Shown: positions 54,579 to 63,077 of the stretch, piece by piece | Layout: the number at the start of each line of letters is the position of its first letter | How positions within the stretch are numbered: the first letter of the stretch is position 1 | NCBI GenBank assembly: GCA_020637215.1 | Contig: JACJWI010000003.1 | Location: forward strand, 62,001-126,000 | DNA from: Microthrixaceae bacterium | GTDB taxonomy: Bacteria; Actinomycetota; Acidimicrobiia; Acidimicrobiales; Microtrichaceae | Reading direction: 5' to 3' | Length of the DNA stretch: 64,000 nt | The notes under the pieces: model-generated | What the model saw: only the letters and a program-made list of their open reading frames with translations | What the model was told of the DNA's origin: nothing | Databases searched by the model: none | Position numbers and translations under genes: made by a program

Positions 54579-54633
54579 CGCGTTCTCGTGACAGTTGAGT
54601 ACCGCCAGTGTCGTGACTTGTCGTCAGAACGCG
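54579..54633. repeat. 55-bp palindromic element, copy B
   Basis: Same length and layout as copy A: left arm 54579-54593 (mutated in the middle), 25-base centre, right arm 54619-54633 identical to copy A. It lies between the acyl-CoA dehydrogenase stop and the thioesterase start. Confidence 0.9.
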
Positions 54634-54654
54634 GGGTGGGGTTCGGGGGCGGGG

Positions 54655-55893
54655 TCATCGGGCGAACTCCCAGCGGCGGGGCGTCCCGTCCTCGGCCGGG
54701 CGGGTCGCCTTGAGGATCCGACGGGCGACGGTGTGGACGTGGACCTCGTCGGGACCGTCGTAGATGCGGCCGAAGCGGGCGGCGCGGTACATGAAGCTGA
54801 GCGGCGTGTCGTCGGTGAGCCCGGCGGCGCCGTGGACCTGCACGGCCCGGTCGATCACGTTGTGCAGCATGCGGGCGCCGACGACCTTGATCGCTCCGAT
54901 CTCGACCCGGGCCTGCTCACCCCGGTCGATGGCGGCCGCGGCGTGCAGGGTCAGCAGTCGACAGGACTGGATCTCGGCGTAGGACTCGAACACGTGGGAC
55001 TGCATCAGCTGCTTGGCCGCCAGCGGCTCGCCGAACGCCTCGCGGGTGTTGAGCCGGGTGCACATCAGCTCGAAGGCCCGTTGGGCCTGACCCAACCAGC
55101 GCATGCAGTGGAAGATCCGGCCCGGGCCCAGGCGCTCCTGGGCGATGACGAAGCCGTGGCCGCGCGGACCGAGGAGGTTCGACGCCGGGACGCGAACACC
55201 GGTCAGGCGCACCTCGCAGTGGCCGCCGCGGATGCCGAGCACCGGTGTCTCGCGGACGATCTCGTAGCCGGGAGCGTCGGTCGGCACGATGATCATCGAG
55301 TACGCCAGGTACGGCGACACGTCGTCGTCCTCGGTGCGGCACATCACCGTCGTGTAGGCGGCCTGGTTGGCGCCGGTGGTGAACCACTTGTGGCCGTCGA
55401 TCACCCACTCGTCGCCGTCGAGCACCGCTCGGGTACGCAGCTGCGTCGGGTCCGAGCTGGCCACCTCGGGTTCGGTCATGGCGAAGCTCGGCGACACCTC
55501 GGACTGAACCAGCCGGTGCAGGTAGGCGTCACGCCACTCCGGCGACGCGTATCGGTCCAACATGATCGAGTCCTGCAGCGTGTAGGTGCCGAGCGCGATC
55601 TGGCCGTACTCGCTGCGCCCCTGGACCTCGTTGACGTACACGTAGTCCATGAACGGCAGACCGCCACCGCCGAGCTCGCGCGGGTGCCCGAGCGCCCACA
55701 GGCCCTCGGCCTTGGCGTCGGCCTGAAGGGCGCGGATCCGTTCGCGCAGCTCCCCACGCGCTGACGGCTCGTGGTGGGCGGCGTCGGCCAGCCGGTGCAG
55801 GTCCGCCTCGGCCGGCTCCACCCGCTCGCGCATGAACGCCTCGACCCGGTCGCGGACGGGCCGCACCGACTCCGGCACCTCGAACATCGTCAT
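54655..55893 (-). CDS. Acyl-CoA dehydrogenase (ACAD10/11-like)
   Basis: A 412-residue flavoenzyme. AMTEPEVASSDPTQ, VIDGHKWFTTGANQAAYTTVMCRT and GPGRIFHCMRWLGQAQRAFELMCTRL followed by the C-terminal YDGPDEVHVHTVARRIL are typical of the ACAD10/11 group. The usual catalytic YEG reads YDG, as in this group, some of whose members act on 4-hydroxyacyl-CoA via phosphorylation. The ATG at 55893 follows aggggg. Divergent from the Bax1-I-like gene. Confidence 0.9.
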   Translation of the reverse strand: MTMFEVPESVRPVRDRVEAFMRERVEPAEADLHRLADAAHHEPSARGELRERIRALQADAKAEGLWALGHPRELGGGGLPFMDYVYVNEVQGRSEYGQIALGTYTLQDSIMLDRYASPEWRDAYLHRLVQSEVSPSFAMTEPEVASSDPTQLRTRAVLDGDEWVIDGHKWFTTGANQAAYTTVMCRTEDDDVSPYLAYSMIIVPTDAPGYEIVRETPVLGIRGGHCEVRLTGVRVPASNLLGPRGHGFVIAQERLGPGRIFHCMRWLGQAQRAFELMCTRLNTREAFGEPLAAKQLMQSHVFESYAEIQSCRLLTLHAAAAIDRGEQARVEIGAIKVVGARMLHNVIDRAVQVHGAAGLTDDTPLSFMYRAARFGRIYDGPDEVHVHTVARRILKATRPAEDGTPRRWEFAR

Positions 55894-56023
55894 GACGCAC
55901 CCCCTGGGATCGTCGAACGGACCCCGATCATGGCCTGCCCCGAACCGCCCGGTCGCCACCGCTACCTTTGACCGCAGCGGATCGGTCCCCCTCCGACCGC
56001 CGAAACGTGTTCGAGAGGATGCC

Positions 56024-56989
56024 ATGTCACGCAACCCGATCCTGACCGACAAGGCCTTCGGGCTGGACGGATCGAGCGGTTCGGGCGGTCTGTCGCCCGC
56101 CCAGGAGTGGCAGCGGGCCCAGAGCATGGGTGCGGGCCCGGCCACCGGGACCGTTCCGCCGAGCCCTCCCGGGTACGGGGTTCCACCCGACGCCACCACC
56201 GCCGCATCGGCCGGCACCGACGCCGCGCTCGCCCGCGGCGGGTTCGGCTCGCTGCCCACCGCCACCGACGGCAAGGTCATGACCATGGGCGGGGTGGCCG
56301 CGTCCACCCTGGTGTTCTTCGTGTTCCTGTTCGTCGCCGCGGCGTTCGGCTGGACCTCGGTGACGGTCACCCCGGACCCGCTCGGCCGGGTCGACCAGAA
56401 CGGCAACGCCATCTACGACGCGACCATGCAGCGGCCGTGGCTGCTGTTCGTCGCCATGCTCGTCGGCCTGGGTCTGGCGTTCGTGACCGTGTTCAAGCCC
56501 CGCCTGGCCATGTTCACCGGATCGGCCTACGCGCTGTGCGAGGGCTACCTGCTCGGGGCCATCTCGGCGTTCTACGGAGCGCAGTTCCCCGGCATCGTCG
56601 CCCAGGCGATCGTCGCCACCCTCGGCGTGTTCCTGATGATGCTGGTGCTCTACGGCCTGAGGATCCTTCGGGCCACCCCCAAGTTCGTCAAGGGCGTCAT
56701 CGCCGCGACGTTCGGGATCATGGTCGTCTACGGCGTCATGTTGATCGCCAACCTGTTCGGCGTCGGCGAAGGCTTCTGGACCAGCGGGTCGCCGCTCGGC
56801 ATCGTCATCAGCCTGGTGGTCGTCACCGTCGCGGCGCTCAACCTGATCCTCGACTTCGACTTCATCGAGCGCGGCCAGCAGATGGGACTGCCCCGCTACA
56901 TGGACTGGTACGCGGCGTTCGGACTCCTGGTCACGTTGATCTGGCTGTACCTGGAGATGCTGCGGCTGCTCGCCCGACTCCGCCAGTGA
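56024..56989 (+). CDS. Bax inhibitor-1/YccA-like membrane protein
   Basis: A 321-residue membrane protein with seven predicted helices after a 90-residue Pro/Gly/Ala-rich cytoplasmic N-terminus. AYALCEGYLLGAISAFYGAQFPGIVAQAIVATLGVFLMMLVLYGLRIL and NLILDFDFIERGQQMGLPRYMDWYAAFGLLVTLIWLYLEMLRLL are the conserved parts in outline, with the paired Asp near the last helices that form the pH sensor of the family. These are calcium-leak channels in some members. The ATG follows gagagga; a TACCTT -10 box is at 55963-55968. Confidence 0.85.
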   Translation: MSRNPILTDKAFGLDGSSGSGGLSPAQEWQRAQSMGAGPATGTVPPSPPGYGVPPDATTAASAGTDAALARGGFGSLPTATDGKVMTMGGVAASTLVFFVFLFVAAAFGWTSVTVTPDPLGRVDQNGNAIYDATMQRPWLLFVAMLVGLGLAFVTVFKPRLAMFTGSAYALCEGYLLGAISAFYGAQFPGIVAQAIVATLGVFLMMLVLYGLRILRATPKFVKGVIAATFGIMVVYGVMLIANLFGVGEGFWTSGSPLGIVISLVVVTVAALNLILDFDFIERGQQMGLPRYMDWYAAFGLLVTLIWLYLEMLRLLARLRQ

Positions 56990-57004
56990 GCTGACCTGGT
57001 CGGC

Positions 57005-58432
57005 TCAGCTGCCGTTGGTCGACCAGTGCCAGGGCTCCGACGGCAGGTTGCGGAACCCGAAGCGGCCGGCGTTCGCCGCGAGCCACACGAACGCCGGATC
57101 CGACCTCGAGGTGATGAGGCGGCCGTTCGACATCAGGTCGAGCGCCAGACCCCGCTCGTGCATCGACCTGCCGGGCTGCGCCGTCGGCGGATGGCACTGC
57201 GACGCCGGCATCCAGTAGATCGCGTAGTCCGAGGTCCCGCAGTGGGCCCGCCGCAACGTGATCTGCTCGGCCGGGTCGCGGTAGCCGCCCCCGCTGAGGT
57301 TGATGCCCGCTGCCTTGGCCGCGGCGACCAGCCCGGAGACCTGCCCGGCGATCGACTTGTTGACCCAGATGCCACCCGCCTTGGTGACGTCGGACCACGT
57401 GACCAGCCCGGTTCCACCCGACGGCGCCGTCGGGGGAACGGTGGTCACCGGCGTGGTCGGCGGTCGGGTGGTCGGGGTCGGGGCGGGTGCGGTCGGGCCG
57501 GGCCCGGTCGGAGTTGGGGCCGGAGCTCCCGGCGCGGGCCGTTGAGCGGCGACCGGGACGCCGGCGGACGGGGCGGCGGGGGTGGCAGGGCCGCTCGTGC
57601 GCAGGGCGACCTCCTGGGCGGTGATCTCCTGGGCGGCCCGGGAGTCGACCTCGCGCAGCGCCGCAGCTTCGGCCAGCATCCGGTCCAAGCGGTCGTCGAG
57701 CTGCGACGCCAGCCGTGACTGCTGCGCCCGCGCCGACCGCAGCGACTCGACCTGGGTCCGGGCCTGCTCCGCCTCCGCGGACGCCGCGTCGGCTGCGGTC
57801 GAGGCGGCGGCCCGGTCCTGTTCGGCGACGACCCTGGCCGCGGTCATCGTGTCGACGACCCGACGGCGACGCTCCGCGACGATGTGCAGCATGTCGGTGG
57901 CGTAGGCGGCGTCGCGGGACTCCTCGATGGCCAGCGTGGACAGCGAGTCCTGGGCCGGGGGGCGCACGAACGCCTCGACGGCATAGGAGCGGACCTGCTC
58001 GGTCGCCTCGGCTGCCGCCGCGGCCGCCTGGTCGGCCTTCGCCTGGGCGTCCGCAGCCCGTGCACGGGCCGCGTCGACTCGACCCTGGGCCTCGGCCGCG
58101 GCCGCCTCGGCCGCCCGGGTCTGCTCGTCGAGCGCCGCGACCCGGGCCCGGACCTGGTCCCGGCTGGCGCTGACCACGTCAGCGGAGTCAGCCGGGGAGG
58201 GCTCGTCGGGCGTGCTCGGCGGGACCGCCGACGGAGTCGCGGAGACGGTCGTCGTGGTGGGGGGACCGGCCTGCGCGGTGGCCGGCACCACGGCGACCAG
58301 AACCAGGACCGACACGAGAGCCGACATCACCGCCGCAACCCGGGACGGCCCCGCAACTGCGCGGATCGGGGCGGGGTCGGCGTTCAGCACAGTGGATCCA
58401 ACGTGGTGACGCGGGCGCACGTTGACACGCAT
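57005..58432 (-). CDS. Secreted coiled-coil VanY-type D,D-carboxypeptidase
   Basis: A 475-residue exported protein. A long signal region (to about residue 55, AVVPATAQA) is followed by a coiled coil of about 200 residues rich in Ala/Arg/Glu, a Pro/Thr linker of about 50, and a C-terminal M15 peptidase. SMHERGLALDLMSNGRLI and EPWHW carry the zinc ligands (His, Asp, His). A coiled coil before the enzyme resembles PcsB/RipA-type cell-wall hydrolases, where it controls activity. ATG at 58432 was chosen; 58480 is also open. Confidence 0.83.
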   Translation of the reverse strand: MRVNVRPRHHVGSTVLNADPAPIRAVAGPSRVAAVMSALVSVLVLVAVVPATAQAGPPTTTTVSATPSAVPPSTPDEPSPADSADVVSASRDQVRARVAALDEQTRAAEAAAAEAQGRVDAARARAADAQAKADQAAAAAAEATEQVRSYAVEAFVRPPAQDSLSTLAIEESRDAAYATDMLHIVAERRRRVVDTMTAARVVAEQDRAAASTAADAASAEAEQARTQVESLRSARAQQSRLASQLDDRLDRMLAEAAALREVDSRAAQEITAQEVALRTSGPATPAAPSAGVPVAAQRPAPGAPAPTPTGPGPTAPAPTPTTRPPTTPVTTVPPTAPSGGTGLVTWSDVTKAGGIWVNKSIAGQVSGLVAAAKAAGINLSGGGYRDPAEQITLRRAHCGTSDYAIYWMPASQCHPPTAQPGRSMHERGLALDLMSNGRLITSRSDPAFVWLAANAGRFGFRNLPSEPWHWSTNGS

Positions 58433-58525
58433 CGGCAGGTCGGGGCGCGCGATGAAGAACCCGGGTGGGAGATGTCCCACCCGTCGGTCCCGCCGACCCG
58501 TCGTGTGCCCACCGGATGCGCCGGG

Positions 58526-59266
58526 TCAGCCCCCGAGGAGCCCCCCGAGCATCCCGCCGGCGCCCGACTGCTGCTGCTGGGCCTGCTGGGCGCCGCCCTG
58601 CACCACCGACTCCGACGGCTGGATCATCACGTAGCCCTGGCCGCCGAACGCCATCTGGATGAGCTCTCCGGTGCCGCCCCGCAGCATCGACTTGAGTCCA
58701 CCGGTGTCGACCCGGACGTCCATGCTCACCCCCGAGGTCCACAGCACGACCGCTTCGGCGTCCGCGTAGGTCGGGGCGCCGGCGACGTCGAGGCAGACCG
58801 GATCGCCCTTGGTGGTGACCGCCACGTAGCCGGTGCCGCGGAGGCTCACGTTGAACATGCCGCCGGCCATCATCGAGGCACGACCGGCGTTGACCCGGTG
58901 GATGTCCCACTCGATCGACGACGAGAACGCCAGCACGTTGTTGCCGTTCACCGAGACCATGTCGTTCTCCAGGTAGAACAGCTGGATCTCCGAGGCCAGG
59001 TCGGCGACGAACAGCTCGCCGGTGCCCTCGGCGACCATCATGTTGACGCCCTCGCCGGTCAGCTTGGACTTGAGCATCTTGTTGAGCCCGCCCGAGCCGG
59101 TGTTCTGGAACCGCACGTCGCCCTGGTAGGCGACCATCGAGCCGAGCTTGGTGTTCACCGGCCCGTACTGCATCTGGATCTTCAGCATCTTCTTGTTCTG
59201 GAGCGTGAACGGATCCTGGCCGGCGGTCTCCGCGTACTCCTGGAACAACGAACCGTGGATGGGCAT
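58526..59266 (-). CDS. AIM24-family protein
   Basis: A 246-residue protein of the AIM24/DUF124 family, a double-stranded beta-helix fold. GSMVAYQGDVRFQNTGSGGLNKMLKSKLTGEGVNMMVAEGTGELFVAD and GGMFNVSLRGTGYVAVTTKGDPVCLDV are the repeats in outline. The C-terminus is a Gln/Gly tail ending GGLLGG, as in related actinobacterial proteins. The role is unknown; the yeast relative is mitochondrial. The ATG follows aggaga; a TACGGT box at 59316-59321 gives a 45-base leader. Confidence 0.85.
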   Translation of the reverse strand: MPIHGSLFQEYAETAGQDPFTLQNKKMLKIQMQYGPVNTKLGSMVAYQGDVRFQNTGSGGLNKMLKSKLTGEGVNMMVAEGTGELFVADLASEIQLFYLENDMVSVNGNNVLAFSSSIEWDIHRVNAGRASMMAGGMFNVSLRGTGYVAVTTKGDPVCLDVAGAPTYADAEAVVLWTSGVSMDVRVDTGGLKSMLRGGTGELIQMAFGGQGYVMIQPSESVVQGGAQQAQQQQSGAGGMLGGLLGG

Positions 59267-59346
59267 GGGGGTCTCCTGTGGACGCTCGGATGGGGCGGTC
59301 CTCTTCCTGGCGGCCACCGTAGCGTCGGGTCCCGCCGTTGCGGCGG

Positions 59347-62300
59347 CTATCGGAAGTCCCGCGACCTGGCGCCGACCGCCACCCGCAACGGGCTGACGTG
59401 GTGGGCCACGACGTTGAGCACCCCGTCGGAGCTGTGCTCGAGCTTCCCGCGCACCTCCAGCGCCGCCGCCGAGCGCAGGACGGCCCGGAAGCGGGTCCAG
59501 CACCCGATCGAGCACACCACGTTGACGAGGCCGGTCTCGTCCTCGAGGTTCAGGAACGTGACCCCCGAGGCGGTGGCCGGACGCTGGCGGTGGGTGACCA
59601 CCCCGGCGACGCGGACCGTGGCGCCGTCGGGCACGTCGCGAAGAGCGGTGGCGGTGCTCACCCCCCGGGCGTCGAGGTCGTCACGCAGGAACCGGGTGGG
59701 GTGGCCGTCGGGGGCGACGCCGGTGGAGTGCAGATCCGCGACCGACTCCTCCCACTCGTCCATGCCCGGCAGCCGGGGCGCGTCCAGGCCGACCACCACC
59801 CCCGGCAACCGGTCGGCCCCGGCGAGCGCGGCGGCACCCGCGGACCAGATGGCCTGACGCCGGGGCAGCGGGGAGCCGTCGACGTCGGTGAAGCAGCCGA
59901 ACGCCCCGGCGGTGGCGAGCGACTCCATCTGGGCGGTGCTGAGCCGGACCCGGCGGGCCAGATCCGCGATGTCGGCGTAGGGGCGGCCGGTTGCGATCTC
60001 CTCGGCCAGGTCGGATCCGATGCCTCGCACCGAGCCGACGCCCAACCGCACCGCCGGACCTCCCCGACCCCACGTGGCCGGATCGGCGTCGTCGCGCCCC
60101 GGACCCGGTTCCGTGGACGTCTCCAGGGTGGCCGCCGCGCCCGACGCGTTGAGGTCGGGGGTGCGGACCCGGACGCCGTGACGCACCGCGTCCTGGGTGA
60201 GCGACTGCGGCGAGTAGAAGCCCATCGGCTGGGCGTTGAGCAGCGCGGCGCAGAACGCGGCCGGGTGGTGGTGCTTGAGCCACGACGACGCGTAGACCAG
60301 GTAGGCGAAGCTCACCGAGTGCGACTCGGGGAACCCGTAGTTGGCGAACGCGGCGAGCTTCTCCCACACCGCGGTCGCCGTGTCGCCCACGATGCCGTTG
60401 GCGGCCAGACCGTCGAAGAACCGCTGACGCAGCTCGGCCATGCGCCGCTCGGAGCGCTTGGAGGCCATCGCCTGGCGCAGCTGGTCGGCCTCCCCGGCGC
60501 TGAAGCCGGCCACGTCGATCGCCATCTGCATGAGCTGCTCCTGGAACAGCGGGACGCCCAGGGTCTTGGTGAGCGACGGCTCGAGCAGCGGGTGCAGGAA
60601 CGTGACGGGCTCCTCGCCCTTGCGACGCCGGATGTAGGGGTGCACCGAACCGCCCTGGATGGGCCCGGGCCGGATGAGCGCCACCTCGACCACCAGGTCG
60701 TAGAAGCACCGGGGCCGCAGGCGGGGCAGCGTCGCCATCTGGGCCCGGGACTCCACCTGGAACACCCCGACCGAATCGGCTCGGCACAACATGTCGTAGA
60801 CGGCGTCCTCCTGGGGCAGGGCGGCCAGGTCGACCTCGATGCCCAGGTGGTCGCGCAGGAGGTCCAGGCAGCCGTGCAGCGCCGAGAGCATGCCCAGCCC
60901 GAGCAGGTCGAACTTGACCAGGCCGGCCGCCGCGCAGTCGTCCTTGTCCCACTGGAGCACCGAGCGGTTCTCCATCCGGGCCCACTCGGTGGGGCACACC
61001 TCGATGACCGGCCGGTCGCAGATGACCATGCCGCCGGAGTGGATGCCCAGGTGCCGGGGCAGGTCCGCCATGCGGCGGGCCAGGGCCAGCACCGGTTCGG
61101 GGGCGCTCAGGTCCCGGGCCCCGGCGCTTCCGTCGACGGCAGCACCCTCGTCGGGGCCGGGGATCCCGCCCCAGCGGTCCAGCTCCTTGGACCAGGCGTC
61201 CTGCTGGCCGGGGGCGAAGCCCAGCGCCTTGGCCGCGTCGCGCACCGCGGAGCGGGCCCGGTAGGTGATGACGTTGGCGACCTGCGCGGTGTGGGACCGG
61301 CCGTAGCGACCGTAGACGTACTGGATGACCTCCTCGCGACGGCCGGACTCGATGTCCAGGTCGATGTCGGGCGGGCCGTCGCGCTCGGGCGACAGGAACC
61401 GCTCGAACAGCAGGCCCAGCCGGACGGCGTCGGCCTTGGTGACCCCCAACGAGAAGCAGACCGCCGAGTTGGCCGCCGAGCCCCGCCCCTGGCAGAGGAT
61501 GTCGGAGCGTCGGCAGAACTCGACGATGTCCCACACGATCAGGAAGTAGCCCGGGAACCCGAGCGCCTCGATCAGGTCGAGCTCGCGGTCGATCTGCGCC
61601 CACGCCCCCGGCACGTCCTCGGCGTGACGGGGTCCGTAGCGGCGGGCGGCCCCCTCCTCGACCAGTCGGCGCAGGAACCGGGCCTCGGTCAACGGCGCGC
61701 CGGAGGGGTCGTCGGGGTCGGGCGGGCACGGGTACGGCGGCAGCTGCGGGGCGACCAGACGCAGGTCGAACGCGCACGCCCGACCCAGCGCCGCCGCCGC
61801 GGCCACCACCCCGGGGTAGCGGGCGAAGCGCCGGGCCTGCTCGGCGCCCGAGCGCAGGTGGGCCTGGCCGCCGGCGGGCAGCCAGCCGTCCAGGTCGTCC
61901 AGGCTGCGACGGGCCCGCACCGCGGCCAGCGCCGCGGCCAGGTCGCGCTCGGCGGGGGTGGCATGGTGCACGTTGTTGGTGGCGACGGGCTGCACCCCGG
62001 CCCGCACCGCCAGCTCGGCCAGCGCGTCGTTGCGGGCCGAGTCGAGCGGCAGGCCGTGGTCCCACAGCTCGACGAAGGTGTGCTCCACCCCGAACGCGGC
62101 GACCAGGCTGCGCAGCTCGCGCTCCGCGGCGGCCGGCCCGTCGGCGACGAGGGCAGCGGGCACCGTCCCCTTGCGGCACCCGGTCAGCACCGCCCAGTGA
62201 CCCCGCGCCCGACCCGACGCCGCTTCGGCCAGGTCCGCGAAGGAGATCTGCGGCCGGCCCTTCTCCCCCGCCATCTGCGCTCGGGACAGCAGCGAGGCCA

Positions 62301-62964
62301 GCCGGGCGTAGCCGACCGGGTCCCGGGCCAGCACCAGGAGGTGCCGGCCCGCGGGGTCGGCCGGACCGGAGCGGGCCTCGGGCGCGTTCAGGGTGAGCTC
62401 GGCGCCGAAGACGGTCGGCAAGCCCAGCGCCCGGGCCGCCTGCGAGAAGCGCACCACCCCGTAGAAGCCGTGGTGGTCGGTGATCGCCAACGCCTCGAGC
62501 CCCAATCGGTCGGCCTCCTCGGCCAACGCCTCGGGCTGGGAGACGCCGTCGAGGAAGGAGAACGCCGAGTGGCAGTGCAGCTCGGCGTAGGCGACCCGGC
62601 TCCCGTCACCGACGGGCCGGGGGTCGGCGCCGGGCCGGTCGGTCGGCGGGCGGTACTCCTCCCGGCGACGGGACCACGCCGGGGAGTCGCCGCCGTCGCC
62701 GGGGTGGGCGGACTCGCGGTGGCGTCGGGCCAGCGGATCGTGCTGCCACCACTCCTCGGCCCGCCCGCCGGAACGACCCTGCTGGCTGGGACGACCCTGC
62801 TGGCTGGAACGACCCTGCTGGCTGGAACGACCCTGCTGGCTGGAACGACCCTGCTGACTGGAGCGACCCTGCTGACTGGAGCGACCCTGCTGGCTGGAAC
62901 TCTGTCGGTCCGACAGGCGGCGCTCGATCTCCGACCACGGGACGTCCGGGTTGTTGAAGCCCAC
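59347..62964 (-). CDS. dnaE2: Error-prone DNA polymerase DnaE2
   Basis: A 1205-residue C-family polymerase of the ImuA'-ImuB-DnaE2 mutasome type. The PHP domain begins VAYAELHCHSAFSFLDG (about residue 124), and the active-site PDIDLDIES (532-540) has the paired Asp. The C-terminal OB fold ends near GKLEHSSDGVLNVVAHHVSPL. The N-terminus has a non-catalytic repeat of SSQQGR (about residues 24-65). GTG start at 62964 with a -10 box and LexA box directly upstream. No imuA' or imuB gene lies in the window. Confidence 0.95.
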   Translation of the reverse strand: MGFNNPDVPWSEIERRLSDRQSSSQQGRSSQQGRSSQQGRSSQQGRSSQQGRSSQQGRPSQQGRSGGRAEEWWQHDPLARRHRESAHPGDGGDSPAWSRRREEYRPPTDRPGADPRPVGDGSRVAYAELHCHSAFSFLDGVSQPEALAEEADRLGLEALAITDHHGFYGVVRFSQAARALGLPTVFGAELTLNAPEARSGPADPAGRHLLVLARDPVGYARLASLLSRAQMAGEKGRPQISFADLAEAASGRARGHWAVLTGCRKGTVPAALVADGPAAAERELRSLVAAFGVEHTFVELWDHGLPLDSARNDALAELAVRAGVQPVATNNVHHATPAERDLAAALAAVRARRSLDDLDGWLPAGGQAHLRSGAEQARRFARYPGVVAAAAALGRACAFDLRLVAPQLPPYPCPPDPDDPSGAPLTEARFLRRLVEEGAARRYGPRHAEDVPGAWAQIDRELDLIEALGFPGYFLIVWDIVEFCRRSDILCQGRGSAANSAVCFSLGVTKADAVRLGLLFERFLSPERDGPPDIDLDIESGRREEVIQYVYGRYGRSHTAQVANVITYRARSAVRDAAKALGFAPGQQDAWSKELDRWGGIPGPDEGAAVDGSAGARDLSAPEPVLALARRMADLPRHLGIHSGGMVICDRPVIEVCPTEWARMENRSVLQWDKDDCAAAGLVKFDLLGLGMLSALHGCLDLLRDHLGIEVDLAALPQEDAVYDMLCRADSVGVFQVESRAQMATLPRLRPRCFYDLVVEVALIRPGPIQGGSVHPYIRRRKGEEPVTFLHPLLEPSLTKTLGVPLFQEQLMQMAIDVAGFSAGEADQLRQAMASKRSERRMAELRQRFFDGLAANGIVGDTATAVWEKLAAFANYGFPESHSVSFAYLVYASSWLKHHHPAAFCAALLNAQPMGFYSPQSLTQDAVRHGVRVRTPDLNASGAAATLETSTEPGPGRDDADPATWGRGGPAVRLGVGSVRGIGSDLAEEIATGRPYADIADLARRVRLSTAQMESLATAGAFGCFTDVDGSPLPRRQAIWSAGAAALAGADRLPGVVVGLDAPRLPGMDEWEESVADLHSTGVAPDGHPTRFLRDDLDARGVSTATALRDVPDGATVRVAGVVTHRQRPATASGVTFLNLEDETGLVNVVCSIGCWTRFRAVLRSAAALEVRGKLEHSSDGVLNVVAHHVSPLRVAVGARSRDFR
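62771..62896 (-). repeat. Seven 18-bp tandem repeats inside dnaE2
   Basis: Seven 18-bp units, differing at only a few positions, encode six residues each (SSQQGR, once SPQQGR-like). Exactly 126 bases, so the frame is kept. Likely length-variable by slippage. Confidence 0.9.
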
Positions 62965-62970
62965 GACGTC

Positions 62971-62992
62971 ACCGTATCGAACGTCTGTTCGA
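62971..62992 (-). promoter_or_regulatory. LexA (SOS) box and -10 box of dnaE2
   Basis: TCGAACGTCTGTTCGA (62977-62992) is a perfect match to the actinobacterial SOS box TCGAAC-N4-GTTCGA. It abuts a TACGGT -10 box (62971-62976, minus strand), six bases before the GTG at 62964. LexA here would block the polymerase, and DNA damage would release it. Confidence 0.85.
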
Positions 62993-63009
62993 CCCTCAAC
63001 CCACCGCTC

Positions 63010-63051
63010 TGTCCCGCAGAGACGCGGTGATCACCGCGCTGGTGCGGGACA
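63010..63051 (-). terminator. Nested palindrome downstream of the AlkB-like gene
   Basis: Arms TGTCCCGCA (63010-63018) and TGCGGGACA (63043-63051) flank the perfect palindrome CGCGGTGATCACCGCG (63023-63038), with four unpaired bases on each side. It lies 27 bases after the AlkB-like stop and before the dnaE2 promoter; a terminator without U-tract, or a protein-binding site. Confidence 0.55.
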
Positions 63052-63077
63052 AAGCTGGGTCAGCGACTCGAACGGGG

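Noticed and set aside
62771..62896. Short regular repeats that could suggest a CRISPR array
   Set aside because: The units are 18 bp with no spacers and code for SSQQGR in frame within dnaE2.
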